Shown: one piece after another, positions 20,041 through 28,893 of the stretch
Numbering within the stretch: the first letter of the stretch is position 1
Layout: every line of letters begins with the position of its first letter
Source of the DNA: Variovorax paradoxus B4
GTDB lineage: Bacteria; Pseudomonadota; Gammaproteobacteria; Burkholderiales; Burkholderiaceae_C
DNA length: 64,000 nucleotides
Assembly (NCBI RefSeq): GCF_000463015.1
Contig: NC_022247.1
Location: forward strand, 5,731,262-5,795,261
Direction of reading: 5' to 3'
Translations under genes and position numbers: made by a program
Notes under the pieces: generated by a model
The model's input: only the letters and a program-made list of their open reading frames with translations
What the model was told of the DNA's origin: nothing
Database searches by the model: none

Positions 20041-21431
20041 CCTCAGAAGACAACCGGATCTACGCCGAGCGCCGTGCGCGCCTCGCCTCGCAACTGGGCA
20101 AGGACGGCATCGCCATCGTCCCGACCGCGCCGGAGCGCCAGCGCAACCGCGACAGCGATTTCCTGTTCCGGCACGACAGCTACTTCTATTACCTGACCGG
20201 TTTCACCGAGCCCAACGCCTGGCTGGTGCTCGCGAGCGACGGCCGCGCGACGCTGTTCTGCGCGCCCAAGGATCTGGAGCGCGAGATCTGGGACGGCTAT
20301 CGCCTGGGTCCCGACGCGGCCCCCGCGGCGCTTGGCGTGAACGAGGCCTTCTCGATCAACGAGCTCGACGCCAGGCTGCCGAAGCTGCTCGAGAACAAAT
20401 CGACCGTGTGGTTTCCGTTCGCGATCCACAAGGGGCTCGAAACCCGCATCGACGGCTGGCTGCAATCGGTGCGTGCGCGCGTGCGCTACGGCGCGCTGTG
20501 CCCCGAGGAGCAGCGCGACCTGTGCGGGCCGCTGGACGAAATGCGTTTGGTCAAGGACGCACACGAACAAGACATCATGCGGCGCGCGGCGCAGATCAGC
20601 GCCCGGGCACACATCCGCGCGATGCAGCTCTCGGCGCGCATGCTGCGCGAGGGCAAGGACGTGCGCGAGTACCACCTGGACGCCGAGCTGCTGCACGAGT
20701 TCCGCCTCGGCGGCTCGCAGTACCCGGCCTACGGCTCCATCGTCGCGGCCGGCGCCAATGCCTGCGTGCTGCACTACCGCGCCGATGCGGCGCCGGTGCG
20801 CAAGGGCGAGCTGGTGCTGATCGACGCGGGCTGCGAGCTCGACAGCTATGCGAGCGACATCACGCGCACCTTCCCGGCCGACGGCAAGTTCAGCGGCCCG
20901 CAGCGCGCGCTGTACGACCTCGTGCTCGCGAGCCAGGACGCCGCCGCCGCGGTGACCAAGGCCGGCAACCGCTTCACGGACCCGCACGATGCGGCGGTCA
21001 AGGTGCTGGCACAGGGCATGCTCGACCTCGGCCTGCTCGACGCCAACAAGGTCGGCAGCATCGACGACGTGATCGACTCGCGTGCCTACTTCCAGTTCTA
21101 CATGCACCGCACCGGCCACTGGCTCGGCATGGACGTGCACGACTGCGGCAGCTATGTCGAGCCCACGCAGGTGGGCGAAGTGAGCGAGCGCAAGGACCCG
21201 CTGTCGAACGAAGTCATCAAGAACCGGCCGAGCCGCATCCTGCATCCCGGCATGGTGCTGACGCTGGAGCCCGGCCTCTACGTGCGGCCCGGCGAGGGCG
21301 TGCCCGAGCAGTTCCACAACATCGGCATCCGCATCGAGGACGACGCGATCGTCACGGCCACGGGCTGCGAACTCATTTCGCGCGGCGTGCCGGTGAAGGC
21401 GGACGAGATCGAGGCACTGATGCGAGCTTGA
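20037..21431 (+). CDS. pepP: Xaa-Pro aminopeptidase II
   Basis: A 464-residue M24B metallopeptidase that removes N-terminal residues before proline. The N-terminal domain contains the DFLFRHDSYFYYLTGFTEPNA block. Metal ligands are D263 and D274 in LIDAGCELDSYASDITRTFP, His in RTGHWLGMDVHD, Glu in LTLEPGLYVRPG and Glu in GIRIEDDAIV. It starts in an ATGA overlap with the murU-like gene. Its last 59 bases overlap the 3' end of the convergent LysR gene. Confidence 0.95.
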   Translation: MTSEDNRIYAERRARLASQLGKDGIAIVPTAPERQRNRDSDFLFRHDSYFYYLTGFTEPNAWLVLASDGRATLFCAPKDLEREIWDGYRLGPDAAPAALGVNEAFSINELDARLPKLLENKSTVWFPFAIHKGLETRIDGWLQSVRARVRYGALCPEEQRDLCGPLDEMRLVKDAHEQDIMRRAAQISARAHIRAMQLSARMLREGKDVREYHLDAELLHEFRLGGSQYPAYGSIVAAGANACVLHYRADAAPVRKGELVLIDAGCELDSYASDITRTFPADGKFSGPQRALYDLVLASQDAAAAVTKAGNRFTDPHDAAVKVLAQGMLDLGLLDANKVGSIDDVIDSRAYFQFYMHRTGHWLGMDVHDCGSYVEPTQVGEVSERKDPLSNEVIKNRPSRILHPGMVLTLEPGLYVRPGEGVPEQFHNIGIRIEDDAIVTATGCELISRGVPVKADEIEALMRA

Positions 21432-22347
21432 CCGCGCGCTGGGACACCGGCGGCGGCGCATGCCGCGCCTGCAGGAAGTCGATGAACACCCTGAGCTTGC
21501 GCGGCATCTGCGCGCGGCTCGGGTGGTACAGGTAGAAGCCCGGAAACGTGGGCCACCAGGGCGCGAGCAGCGGCACCAGGCGGCCGCTTTCCAGATCGCC
21601 GCGCACCGCGCCTTCGAAGGCCACCATGATGCCCGCGCCGTCGCGCGCGGCGGCCAGCAGCACATCGCCGTCGTTGCTGATCAGCGGACCGGCCACTTCG
21701 ACATCGAGCACGCGGCCGTCCTGCGCGTACTCCCAGCGATAGAGGCTGCCCGTGGTCAGGCGGTAGTTCAGGCACTGGTGCTCGCGCAGGTCCTCGGGCG
21801 TCTCCGGCAGCCTGCGCCCCGCCAGGTAGCGCGGCGACGCGAGGGTCACCATGCGCTGCGGCCCACCCACCGGCAGGGCCACCACGTCCTGCGCCAGGCT
21901 TTCGCCGAGCCGGATGCCGGCATCGAAGCCGCCTTCGACCAGGTCGATCATGCGGTTGTCGCAGACCAGCTCCAGCGTGATGTCGGGATAAGCCTCGGCA
22001 AAGTCCGCGAAGTGCGGATTCAGCAGCAATTCGGCCGACACGCGCGCCACGTTGAGGCGCAGCAGCCCGGCCGGCTTGTCGCGCGCCTCGTCGAGGCCTT
22101 CGACCGCCTGAGCGAGTGCGGCCAGCGCCGGCTGCGCGCCTTTGAGCAATTGCTGGCCCAGCTCGGTCACGCCGACGCGCCGCGTGGTGCGGTCGAGCAG
22201 GCGCACGCCGAGCCGCCCCTCGAGCGTGCGCACGGTCTGCGACAGGGCCGAGGGCGATACGCCCAGCTCTTGCGCGGCCCGCGTGAAGCTGGCGTGGTGC
22301 GCAACGCGTGCGAAGGCGGCGATCGCGGGGAGCAGTTCGGGCGACAT
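21373..22347 (-). CDS. LysR family transcriptional regulator
   Basis: A 324-residue LysR protein. The helix-turn-helix is at about 16-36 (HHASFTRAAQELGVSPSALSQTVRTLE), then RLGVRLLDRTTRRVGVTELG and an effector domain to about 295 ending in MPRKLRVFIDFLQ. The type is the CrgA/DsdC-like group that represses or activates neighbours. The C-terminal tail is rich in Arg, Pro and Ser and overlaps pepP by 59 bases on the opposite strand, which suggests late extension by loss of a stop. A CATAAT box ends 6 bases before the ATG, and no ribosome site is seen. No obvious divergent target; the phytase-like gene starts on the same strand far upstream. Confidence 0.9.
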   Translation of the reverse strand: MSPELLPAIAAFARVAHHASFTRAAQELGVSPSALSQTVRTLEGRLGVRLLDRTTRRVGVTELGQQLLKGAQPALAALAQAVEGLDEARDKPAGLLRLNVARVSAELLLNPHFADFAEAYPDITLELVCDNRMIDLVEGGFDAGIRLGESLAQDVVALPVGGPQRMVTLASPRYLAGRRLPETPEDLREHQCLNYRLTTGSLYRWEYAQDGRVLDVEVAGPLISNDGDVLLAAARDGAGIMVAFEGAVRGDLESGRLVPLLAPWWPTFPGFYLYHPSRAQMPRKLRVFIDFLQARHAPPPVSQRAVKLASVPRSRPPSPARRAK

Positions 22348-22392
22348 GCGCGAATTATGAGGACGCGCTTGCGCCGGCGGCTCACGCTGGCG

Positions 22393-23754
22393 CTACCTGG
22401 CCTGCAGCAGCGCCCCCGCCTCCAGCAGCACCAGCTCGTTGTCGTCCGCCTTGTTCGGCTCGCGGCTGCTGGAGAACGGCAGGTTGTTGTCGTTGCCGAC
22501 CACGATGTGCGTGGCATCGACCACGTCCACGTTCTCGATCGTGAAGAACGGGAACTTGAGCACGCCGTCGTTGAGCGGCTTGCGCGCGAGCTTGGCCGGG
22601 TCGGCGATGTTCAGCAGGTCGATGTAGCCGATCTTGCGCACCGCGCCGCCCACATTGGCGTCGCTCAGCTCGATCTTGTAGACGCGCTTGAACCTGGCGA
22701 TGTCGTGGAAGCAGTCGGTGCGCTTCTGGCCTTCGGGGCAGGCCTTGTCGCTGGTGCCTTCGCCGTTGTCGCGCTCGATGACGAGGCCCGTGGTGGCGTC
22801 GATCATGTTGAAGTCGCCGATGGCGTGGCCGTTCGCTTCGAGCGGGTACTTCCAATGACGGCCCGTCCATTTTTCAGACGCCACGTCGAACTCCAGCACG
22901 CGCAGCGCCTCCTTGCCGTCTAGCTTCTCGTAATCCTTCGTCTCGGCGCTCCACACCGGGCCTTCGAGCAGCGCGTAGAGCTTGCTGCCGTCCTTCGACG
23001 AAGCCATGCCTTCGAAGCCCTTGGAGCGCTTGATCTGGAAGTCGACCGCGCCGCCCGGTGCGCCCGGCGTGGTGACCGCCGGATGGTCGGGCGAGCGCAC
23101 GGCCTTGCCGTCGACCTGCGTGTCGAAGACCGCGAGCACCTTGCCTTTCAGGTCGGCCTTGATCAGGAAGGGGCCGAACTCCTCGCCGATCCACAGTGCG
23201 CCGCCGGCAAACTGGAAGCTCTCGGGGTCGAAGTCGGAGCCGGTCAGGTAGCGCTGCTTGTTGCCTTCGTGAACGATGCGAAAGGGCACCTTCTTGTCCG
23301 GGTCGTGCAGGAAGATGGTGTTCAGGCGGTTGAACTTGCCGCTCTTGAAGTCCACCTTGTAGTGGTTCAGGTAGAGCATGAAGTCGGGCGAGTTGGCCTT
23401 GGAGCCGGCGCCGTTGTCGGTGAGGATCCAGAACGAACCGTCGTCCATCTTCTTGATGCCCGAGTGGCCCTGCAGCGGCTGGCCCTTGAAGGGCAGCGAG
23501 ACGCCGGTGCCGCGCCCGGCCGAGAGACCTTCCACGGTGCCCAATGCCTCCACGCGCTTGCCCGAGGTGAACTTGCCGCTGGCCTGCAGGTCGGCGTGCG
23601 CATCCTTGGGCGCAGCGACGAAGCTTTGCGCGGGCAGCACGGCGTGGCCGGCCAGCGTGGCGGGGAAGGCAGTCTGTGCGGCGGCATGGCCGCAGGCGAG
23701 CGCGGCGGCCAGCGCGATGAAAGAAGAATTGAGGAAAGAAGCAGGGCGCGTCAT
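22393..23754 (-). CDS. secreted phytase-like (esterase-like activity) protein
   Basis: A 453-residue exported protein. Residues 1-26 form a signal peptide ending in GHAAAQ. The mature part is a beta-propeller of the phytase-like family, with VEGLSAGRGTGVSLPF, FWILTDNGAGSKANSPDF, the hallmark GALWIGEEFGPFLIKADLKG and KGFEGMASSKDGSKLYALLEGP; acidic loops of this kind bind Ca. Substrates are unproven for the family, likely phosphoesters or lactones in the periplasm. It is last in the minus-strand cluster from 29943, after an 89-base gap in which I see no hairpin, so it is probably cotranscribed. Confidence 0.85.
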   Translation of the reverse strand: MTRPASFLNSSFIALAAALACGHAAAQTAFPATLAGHAVLPAQSFVAAPKDAHADLQASGKFTSGKRVEALGTVEGLSAGRGTGVSLPFKGQPLQGHSGIKKMDDGSFWILTDNGAGSKANSPDFMLYLNHYKVDFKSGKFNRLNTIFLHDPDKKVPFRIVHEGNKQRYLTGSDFDPESFQFAGGALWIGEEFGPFLIKADLKGKVLAVFDTQVDGKAVRSPDHPAVTTPGAPGGAVDFQIKRSKGFEGMASSKDGSKLYALLEGPVWSAETKDYEKLDGKEALRVLEFDVASEKWTGRHWKYPLEANGHAIGDFNMIDATTGLVIERDNGEGTSDKACPEGQKRTDCFHDIARFKRVYKIELSDANVGGAVRKIGYIDLLNIADPAKLARKPLNDGVLKFPFFTIENVDVVDATHIVVGNDNNLPFSSSREPNKADDNELVLLEAGALLQAR

Positions 23755-23843
23755 GGGAAAGAGAGGTTCCGTGTCGAAACGCGAGACCATGCCGGCCACG
23801 CGTGACGCGGCCATGACATGGCCGCCCGGTACGGCCAGCGCCT

Positions 23844-25448
23844 TCAGGCCAGCGCCGCGCCGGCCACGTGCCCGCGCGTGAACGCTTCCTCGAAGATCGA
23901 GTAGCCCGACCAATCGGCATGCGCGAACGAAAGCCGGCCCGCAACGACGCTGCCGCGCTGCGCGCCGATCTGCGCGAGCAGGCCGGGCCGGGGAACGGCC
24001 ATCGCATGGCCATAGCGCGTGACCTCGACGCGCGTCGCGAGCGAAGGCAGGTCGGGGTGCGGCACCGAGAGTTCGGCGAGCAGGTCGTCGCGCCATCCGG
24101 TCCAGGGGCGGTCGAGCAGCAGGCGCCGGCCATCGGCGCCGTCGTAGCGGCTCGGGCCGAGCGGGCGGTACCAGCTCAGCACGGTGCCGCGCGGCGTGGG
24201 GTCGAGCGTCTGATGGCGCGCATCGACATAGCCGAGGCCGCGCGTGCCGTGGATCACGTTGTCCCAGCTCGGTGCGGCGCCGGGCCGGTCGGCGAGCGGT
24301 CCGCGCAGGTGCACGTTGGCAACGAGCCAGGGGGCATAGCGCAGGTGCGCAGCGGCGTTCTTCAATACCTCCGGCGCGTTCTCGACCACCCGTGCGGCAA
24401 CGAACACCGGCAGCGCGACGATGCAGCGCTCGGCCTGCCAGCGCACCAGCGATTTCGACGCGACATCCCACGCGTCGACCTCGACACCGCCGCGAAGTTC
24501 GGCGATGCGCATGACCACCTGGCCCGTGCGCAAGCGGTCGCCGAGCGGTGCGGCCAGCTGCCTCGTGAGCCAGCCGTTGCCCTCGGGCCAGGTGAGCACG
24601 CCGTCGCGCTCCGGTGCCGATTCGGCGCCGCCGCCTTTCGCATCGCCGGGGGCATGAAAGCCGTGGCGGCTCGCGAAGTAGTGGATGCCGGCCCAGGCCG
24701 AGACCTGCTCGATGCCCGCGCCGTAGTCGTCGCGGCAGCAGTAGTCGAGGTACCAGCGCAGTTGCGCATCGCCGAAGCCTTCGCCGTCGAGCCAGTTCGC
24801 GAAGGGGAGGGCGTCGAGCGCGAGCAGCTCGGGCGTGACCGCGGCCCTTTGCGTGGGAATGGCGAAGTGCGCCGCATGCTGCAATGCGTCGATGCGCTGC
24901 GCGAACTTGCGGTACTGCGCATGCGTATCGGCGCCCACGCCGAGCACGGGCAGCAGGCCCTCCTGCCATTCGCCGTGGAAGAACAGCCGCTCCTGCGGGC
25001 TGTGGCAGAGGTGGCGCTCGTCGTATTCCCAGCGGCCCGCCACGCGCCGGCGCAGGCCGAGTTCCTCGAGGAGGTCCTGCACTTCGCGTGCATCGTCGCC
25101 GGGCGTCGGCAGGTAATGCGCGCCGAGCGGGCAGGCAATGCCGTTGACCATGCCGCCGCGCGCATTGCCGCCCGCCGTGTCCTCGAGTTCGAGCAAGGCG
25201 AAGTCCTCGATGCCGGCAAGCCGCAATGCGCGGGCAGCCGCCAGGCCGGCAACGCCGCCACCGGCGATCACCACCCGCGTGCGCTTCACGGCCGCCGGGG
25301 ACGGGCTCTTGAGCGCGCCGTCGCGCAGCGCATGGCCACGCGCGACGTCGATGCCGGTGAAGCCGCCTTCGATGGGCGGCGGCGGGGCCTCGCAGCCCGC
25401 GAGCGCCAGGGCGCCCGCCGCCACGCCGAGGAAATCACGCCGCTGCAT
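23844..25448 (-). CDS. Tat-exported lipoprotein FAD-dependent amine oxidase-like protein
   Basis: A 534-residue flavoprotein. MQRRDFLGVAAGALALAGC is both a twin-arginine signal and a lipobox, predicting export folded with cofactor and lipid anchoring at Cys19. A Rossmann motif VVIAGGGVAGLAAARALRLAG at about 58-80 is followed by LLELEDTAGGNARGG, the amine-oxidase-type second motif, and the C-terminus ends HADWSGYSIFEEAFTRGHVAG, the FAD-closing helix. Family members oxidise amines, including polyamines. It starts 8 bases after the aminopropyltransferase stop, a coupling that suggests its substrate is a product of that enzyme. Confidence 0.85.
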   Translation of the reverse strand: MQRRDFLGVAAGALALAGCEAPPPPIEGGFTGIDVARGHALRDGALKSPSPAAVKRTRVVIAGGGVAGLAAARALRLAGIEDFALLELEDTAGGNARGGMVNGIACPLGAHYLPTPGDDAREVQDLLEELGLRRRVAGRWEYDERHLCHSPQERLFFHGEWQEGLLPVLGVGADTHAQYRKFAQRIDALQHAAHFAIPTQRAAVTPELLALDALPFANWLDGEGFGDAQLRWYLDYCCRDDYGAGIEQVSAWAGIHYFASRHGFHAPGDAKGGGAESAPERDGVLTWPEGNGWLTRQLAAPLGDRLRTGQVVMRIAELRGGVEVDAWDVASKSLVRWQAERCIVALPVFVAARVVENAPEVLKNAAAHLRYAPWLVANVHLRGPLADRPGAAPSWDNVIHGTRGLGYVDARHQTLDPTPRGTVLSWYRPLGPSRYDGADGRRLLLDRPWTGWRDDLLAELSVPHPDLPSLATRVEVTRYGHAMAVPRPGLLAQIGAQRGSVVAGRLSFAHADWSGYSIFEEAFTRGHVAGAALA

Positions 25449-25456
25449 GTCCGGAT

Positions 25457-27019
25457 CTAGTGCGTCGTGATCACCTTGCCCCACTCCTGCTCGTAGGTGG
25501 TGACAAGGGTCTGGTTCGACAGTCGGTTCACGTCGGCCGGCACACGCGCCATGTCGAGCGGAAAGTCGAACATCAGCGGCAAGGTGGAAGGCGAGAGAAA
25601 GCGCAATCCCGAAGGCAGCGCATCGGGCATCCGATACGGCCGCCGGCTCGCGATGATGTAGCCCCATTCGCCGAAGCTCGGCACATGCGCATGGTAGGGC
25701 GTCGCCTGCAGGCCGACCGACTCGATGGTCGCCGCCACGGTCCAGTAGCTTTTGCGCGCGACCAGCGGCGAGGTGGTCTGGATCACCGCGTAGCCGCTCG
25801 CCGAAAGGCGCTTCTCGAGCAGCGCGTAGAAGCTGTTGGTGTAGAGCTTGCCGATCGCGAAGTTGGTCGGATCGGGAAAGTCGACCACGATTACATCGAA
25901 AAGGTCGCCAGGCTGCTGCAGCCACTGGAACGCATCGGTGTTTACGATCTTCACCTTCGGCGACGCGAGCGAATGTCCGTTGAGCGCCGCCAGCGTTTCA
26001 TGCCCGGTGAAGAGCTGGGTCATGTTCGGGTCGAGCTCCACCAGCGTGACCGATTCGACCGAGGGATATTTCAGGATCTCGCGCACCGCCATGCCGTCGC
26101 CGCCGCCGAGCACCGCGACTTTCTTCGGCGCGCCCTGCGCGGCCATCACCGGATGAACGAGCGCCTCGTGGTAGCGGTACTCGTCGCGCTCGGCGAACTG
26201 CAGGTTGCCGTTCAGGAACAGCCGATGCCCGAGCTGCCCGCGCGTGACCACGATGCGCTGGTAGGGCGAGGTGGCGCTGAACACGATGCGGTCCTGGTAG
26301 AACTTGTCCTCGGCCAGCGTGGTGATGTGGCCGGCCCCGGCGAAGGCGCCGACCAGCGCGGCCAGCGCCAGGAAGCAGGCCAGCGCATGCGCGCCGATGC
26401 GGCGCAGCTCATGGCGGAACAGCCACAGCGCCCACACGGCCACGGCGGCATTCATGATGCCGAACAGCAGGCCGGTGCGGATCATGCCGAGCTGCGGCAC
26501 CAGGATGAGCGGAAAGGCCACCGACACCGCCAGCGCGCCGAGGTAGTCGAAGGTGAGCACCTGCGACACCAGGTTCTTGAGCTGGATGTTGCGCTTGAGG
26601 ATGCGCATCACCAGCGGGATCTCGAGCCCCACCAGCGTGCCGACCACCACCACGAGCCCATAGAGCAGCAGGCGGAACGCGCCGGGCACATAGGCATTCG
26701 CGAGGAAAAGAACGGCCGGCAGTGCGCCGCCGACCAGCGCCACGAGCAGTTCGATGCGCAGGAAGTGCGCCGGCAGCTGGCGCTCGAAGAACCGCGAGAG
26801 CCAGGAGCCCACGCCCATCGCGAACAGGTAGGTGCCGATGATGGTGCTGAACTGCAGCACCGAATCGCCGAGCAGGTAGGAGCTCAGCGCGGCCGCGGTC
26901 AGCTCGTAGACCAGCCCGCAGGCCGCGACCACGAACACGCTGGCGAGCAGCGCGATCTCGACGGGCTGCGGCCCGCGCGCATCGGCGGCATGCGCGGACA
27001 CGGCCGCCTCCCCGCTCAA
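25457..27019 (-). CDS. membrane-anchored spermidine synthase-like aminopropyltransferase
   Basis: A 520-residue protein with about seven N-terminal membrane helices (residues 22-230) and a C-terminal spermidine-synthase domain. The domain has YQRIVVTRG, LFLNGNLQFAERDEYRYHEALVHP, the SAM-type loop VAVLGGGDGMAVREILKY with acid VTLVELDPNM, and catalytic IVVDFPDPTNFAIGKLYT. It should transfer an aminopropyl group from decarboxylated SAM to an amine, perhaps a membrane-located acceptor. The MFS-like membrane half is typical of the large subset found with DUF350 proteins. ATGA overlap with the DUF350 gene upstream and 8-base gap to the oxidase downstream. Confidence 0.9.
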   Translation of the reverse strand: MSGEAAVSAHAADARGPQPVEIALLASVFVVAACGLVYELTAAALSSYLLGDSVLQFSTIIGTYLFAMGVGSWLSRFFERQLPAHFLRIELLVALVGGALPAVLFLANAYVPGAFRLLLYGLVVVVGTLVGLEIPLVMRILKRNIQLKNLVSQVLTFDYLGALAVSVAFPLILVPQLGMIRTGLLFGIMNAAVAVWALWLFRHELRRIGAHALACFLALAALVGAFAGAGHITTLAEDKFYQDRIVFSATSPYQRIVVTRGQLGHRLFLNGNLQFAERDEYRYHEALVHPVMAAQGAPKKVAVLGGGDGMAVREILKYPSVESVTLVELDPNMTQLFTGHETLAALNGHSLASPKVKIVNTDAFQWLQQPGDLFDVIVVDFPDPTNFAIGKLYTNSFYALLEKRLSASGYAVIQTTSPLVARKSYWTVAATIESVGLQATPYHAHVPSFGEWGYIIASRRPYRMPDALPSGLRFLSPSTLPLMFDFPLDMARVPADVNRLSNQTLVTTYEQEWGKVITTH

Positions 27020-27234
27020 TGGATGGCTGCGGCGACGATGACGCAGATGCCGAGGCTCATGGCGGCCACGACCAGGCCCAGCGCCACGTTCTGCTTTTCG
27101 ACGATCTCGCCCCAGAGGTCATAGGGCGTGAGCTTGTCGATGATCAGGAAGCAGAGCCAGAAGATCAGCACGCCAAGCAGCGCATACACGAGCGATCCGA
27201 GGACCACGCCCGGTTTCAGCCATTCAAATCCCAT
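27016..27234 (-). CDS. DUF350 small membrane protein
   Basis: A 72-residue protein with two membrane helices (about 11-33 and 48-70) joined by IDKLTPYDLWGEIVEKQNVAL, the conserved polar loop of DUF350. Members such as E. coli YjfL have no assigned biochemical role but recur with polyamine-synthase-like and SPFH genes. GGAGGTC-type bases precede the ATG at 27234, and the stop overlaps the aminopropyltransferase start (ATGA), so the two are translationally linked. Confidence 0.85.
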   Translation of the reverse strand: MGFEWLKPGVVLGSLVYALLGVLIFWLCFLIIDKLTPYDLWGEIVEKQNVALGLVVAAMSLGICVIVAAAIH

Positions 27235-27296
27235 GGGGACCTCCAGTCGTAGTTGCAGTAGTGAGTGACATCAGCGCGAACCTATGTTGCTCTTCT

Positions 27297-28775
27297 TCAT
27301 TTGTGGCCGCCGCCGCTCGAATAGCCGCCGTAGGAGCCGCCGTAGCTGCGCGACCCGCCGGACGATCCGCTGCAGGTGCTCAGGATGACCAGCAGCACGA
27401 TGATGACGATCGCGATGAGGATGATGGTGCCGCAGCCCAGGCCCGATGCGGCGCTGACCGGCAGCGCATCGCCGCGCACGAACATGTCCTTCTTGTCGTC
27501 GAGCTTGAAAGCGGCGGAGACCAGGCCGCTGTCCAGCTTGCTGCCCGAGGACCAGGTCAGCTCGTTGGCCGAGCGCTCCATCGAGAGCAGCGCGTTGCCG
27601 CTGGCGAAATCGCGGTTGAAGGTTTTCTGCCCGCGCTCCACCTGCCAGTAGAACTCGCCCGCCACGTAGGTGGTTTCGGCGTTGTAGGCGTATTGCTGCG
27701 TGTAGCGCTTGCCGAGGTAGGTGGCGCTGCTGCCGTTCTCGGCCATCACCGGCGCACCGGTGGTCGGCTTGACCATGCTCCAGCCGTCCTCGGCATCCAC
27801 CAGGAAGCTGAAGCCGCGCTTCTTGTTGTAGAGCAGGTATTCGTTCCAGCCGAAGTGCTCGTCGTCGCCGGGCTCCACGCCCATGCGGTGCTGGAAGCCC
27901 ACCACCTGCCATTGCGCGCCCTGCAGCTGGCCCATGCTGCCGATGGCGATGAGCGGGCGAACGGGTTCGTCCTGCGCCGCGTGCTTCAGCTCGCCGCCGA
28001 TGCCCTGCGACAGGTCGATGATGCTGTTGCACGAGCCGCAGGTGATGCTCTTGCTGTCGGCCAGGTTGACCGTGACGGGCGCGCCGCAGTTCGGGCAGTT
28101 GAAGGCGCGGCCTTTTTCGTCCTTGGCGGATTCGTCGCGCAGGCCCGTGAGCTGCAGGTCCTCGAGCTGCACCGAGCGGCCCAGGTAGGCGCCGGGCGGC
28201 TCGGTGCCGTAGTCGATGCTGAGCACCAGCCCCTTGTCGTTGCGCAGCTCGACCATGGGGAACGGGCGCCCCAGCTCGGGCAGGTGCGGCAGTTCGCCCT
28301 GCGCGGACAGCAGCGCCACCTGTTCGTTCGACGAAACGGTGTAGCTCTGGCCGTTGAATGCGCTGGTCGCACCCACGCGCAAGTCGCCCGACGGTGGCGC
28401 GGCGCGCTTCAGTTCAAATGGCAACGCGAAGACATAGGCGCCGTTGTCCTCGCTCAGGATGCCGGTGCGGTCGCCGTCGAGCGCGGCGATCCACTCGGTC
28501 CAGCGCCCGCCCGGATGGCTGTATTGCAGCCGGCCGACGATGGTGAACGGCTGGTTCTGGATGCGGCCCGCGGCAAACAGCTGCAGCGGGCTGAAGTCGT
28601 CGAACAGCTCCGCCATCTTGCCGATGCGCGCGAGCGTCTCGCCCTGGCGCACGACGGTGCTCTGGCAGTACGGGCAAACGGCGAAGGCCGATTGCGCCGA
28701 CCTGAATTCGACCGGCGCGCCGCAGCCGGGGCAGGGCGCACGGTAGGAGCGCTGGTTGCCGCCTTCTTCAGCCAT
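27297..28775 (-). CDS. DUF4178 protein with two zinc ribbons and a membrane helix
   Basis: A 492-residue protein. A first zinc ribbon uses C15, C18, C34, C37 (PCPGCGAP, CPYCQST); a second lies around 225-250 (CPNCGAP, ITCGSCNS). DUF4178 beta-rich units with FTIVGRLQYSHPGGRWTEW and WQVVGFQHRMG flank them. A single hydrophobic helix at about 450-470 (IILIAIVIIVLLVILSTC) is followed by a Gly/Ser/Tyr tail (GGSYGGYSSGGG). The function of DUF4178 is unknown; the layout suggests a cytoplasmic sensor or scaffold attached to the membrane. It lies between the SPFH gene and DUF350 in one run. Confidence 0.85.
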   Translation of the reverse strand: MAEEGGNQRSYRAPCPGCGAPVEFRSAQSAFAVCPYCQSTVVRQGETLARIGKMAELFDDFSPLQLFAAGRIQNQPFTIVGRLQYSHPGGRWTEWIAALDGDRTGILSEDNGAYVFALPFELKRAAPPSGDLRVGATSAFNGQSYTVSSNEQVALLSAQGELPHLPELGRPFPMVELRNDKGLVLSIDYGTEPPGAYLGRSVQLEDLQLTGLRDESAKDEKGRAFNCPNCGAPVTVNLADSKSITCGSCNSIIDLSQGIGGELKHAAQDEPVRPLIAIGSMGQLQGAQWQVVGFQHRMGVEPGDDEHFGWNEYLLYNKKRGFSFLVDAEDGWSMVKPTTGAPVMAENGSSATYLGKRYTQQYAYNAETTYVAGEFYWQVERGQKTFNRDFASGNALLSMERSANELTWSSGSKLDSGLVSAAFKLDDKKDMFVRGDALPVSAASGLGCGTIILIAIVIIVLLVILSTCSGSSGGSRSYGGSYGGYSSGGGHK

Positions 28776-28801
28776 GGCAAACGACAGCGGATGCAGCTGC
28801 G

Positions 28802-28893
28802 GGGAATGCCGTGGAACCGGCTACGCCGGGCCACAGGCATTGCCCCCTGCAAGGGGGAGGGAGAAGCGACACGAAGTGCGCGAAGCCTGGGGG
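28802..28893. repeat. dispersed intergenic repeat, copy 1
   Basis: The 118-base gap between the DUF4178 and SPFH genes holds a segment whose reverse complement matches 33748-33836: shared blocks include CACTTCGTGT, AGGGGGCA, GGCCCGGCG and AGCCGGTTCC in the same order. CCCCCTGCAAGGGGG forms a short hairpin inside. It lies inside an operon, so it may process or attenuate the message, or simply be a REP-like mobile repeat. Confidence 0.75.
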
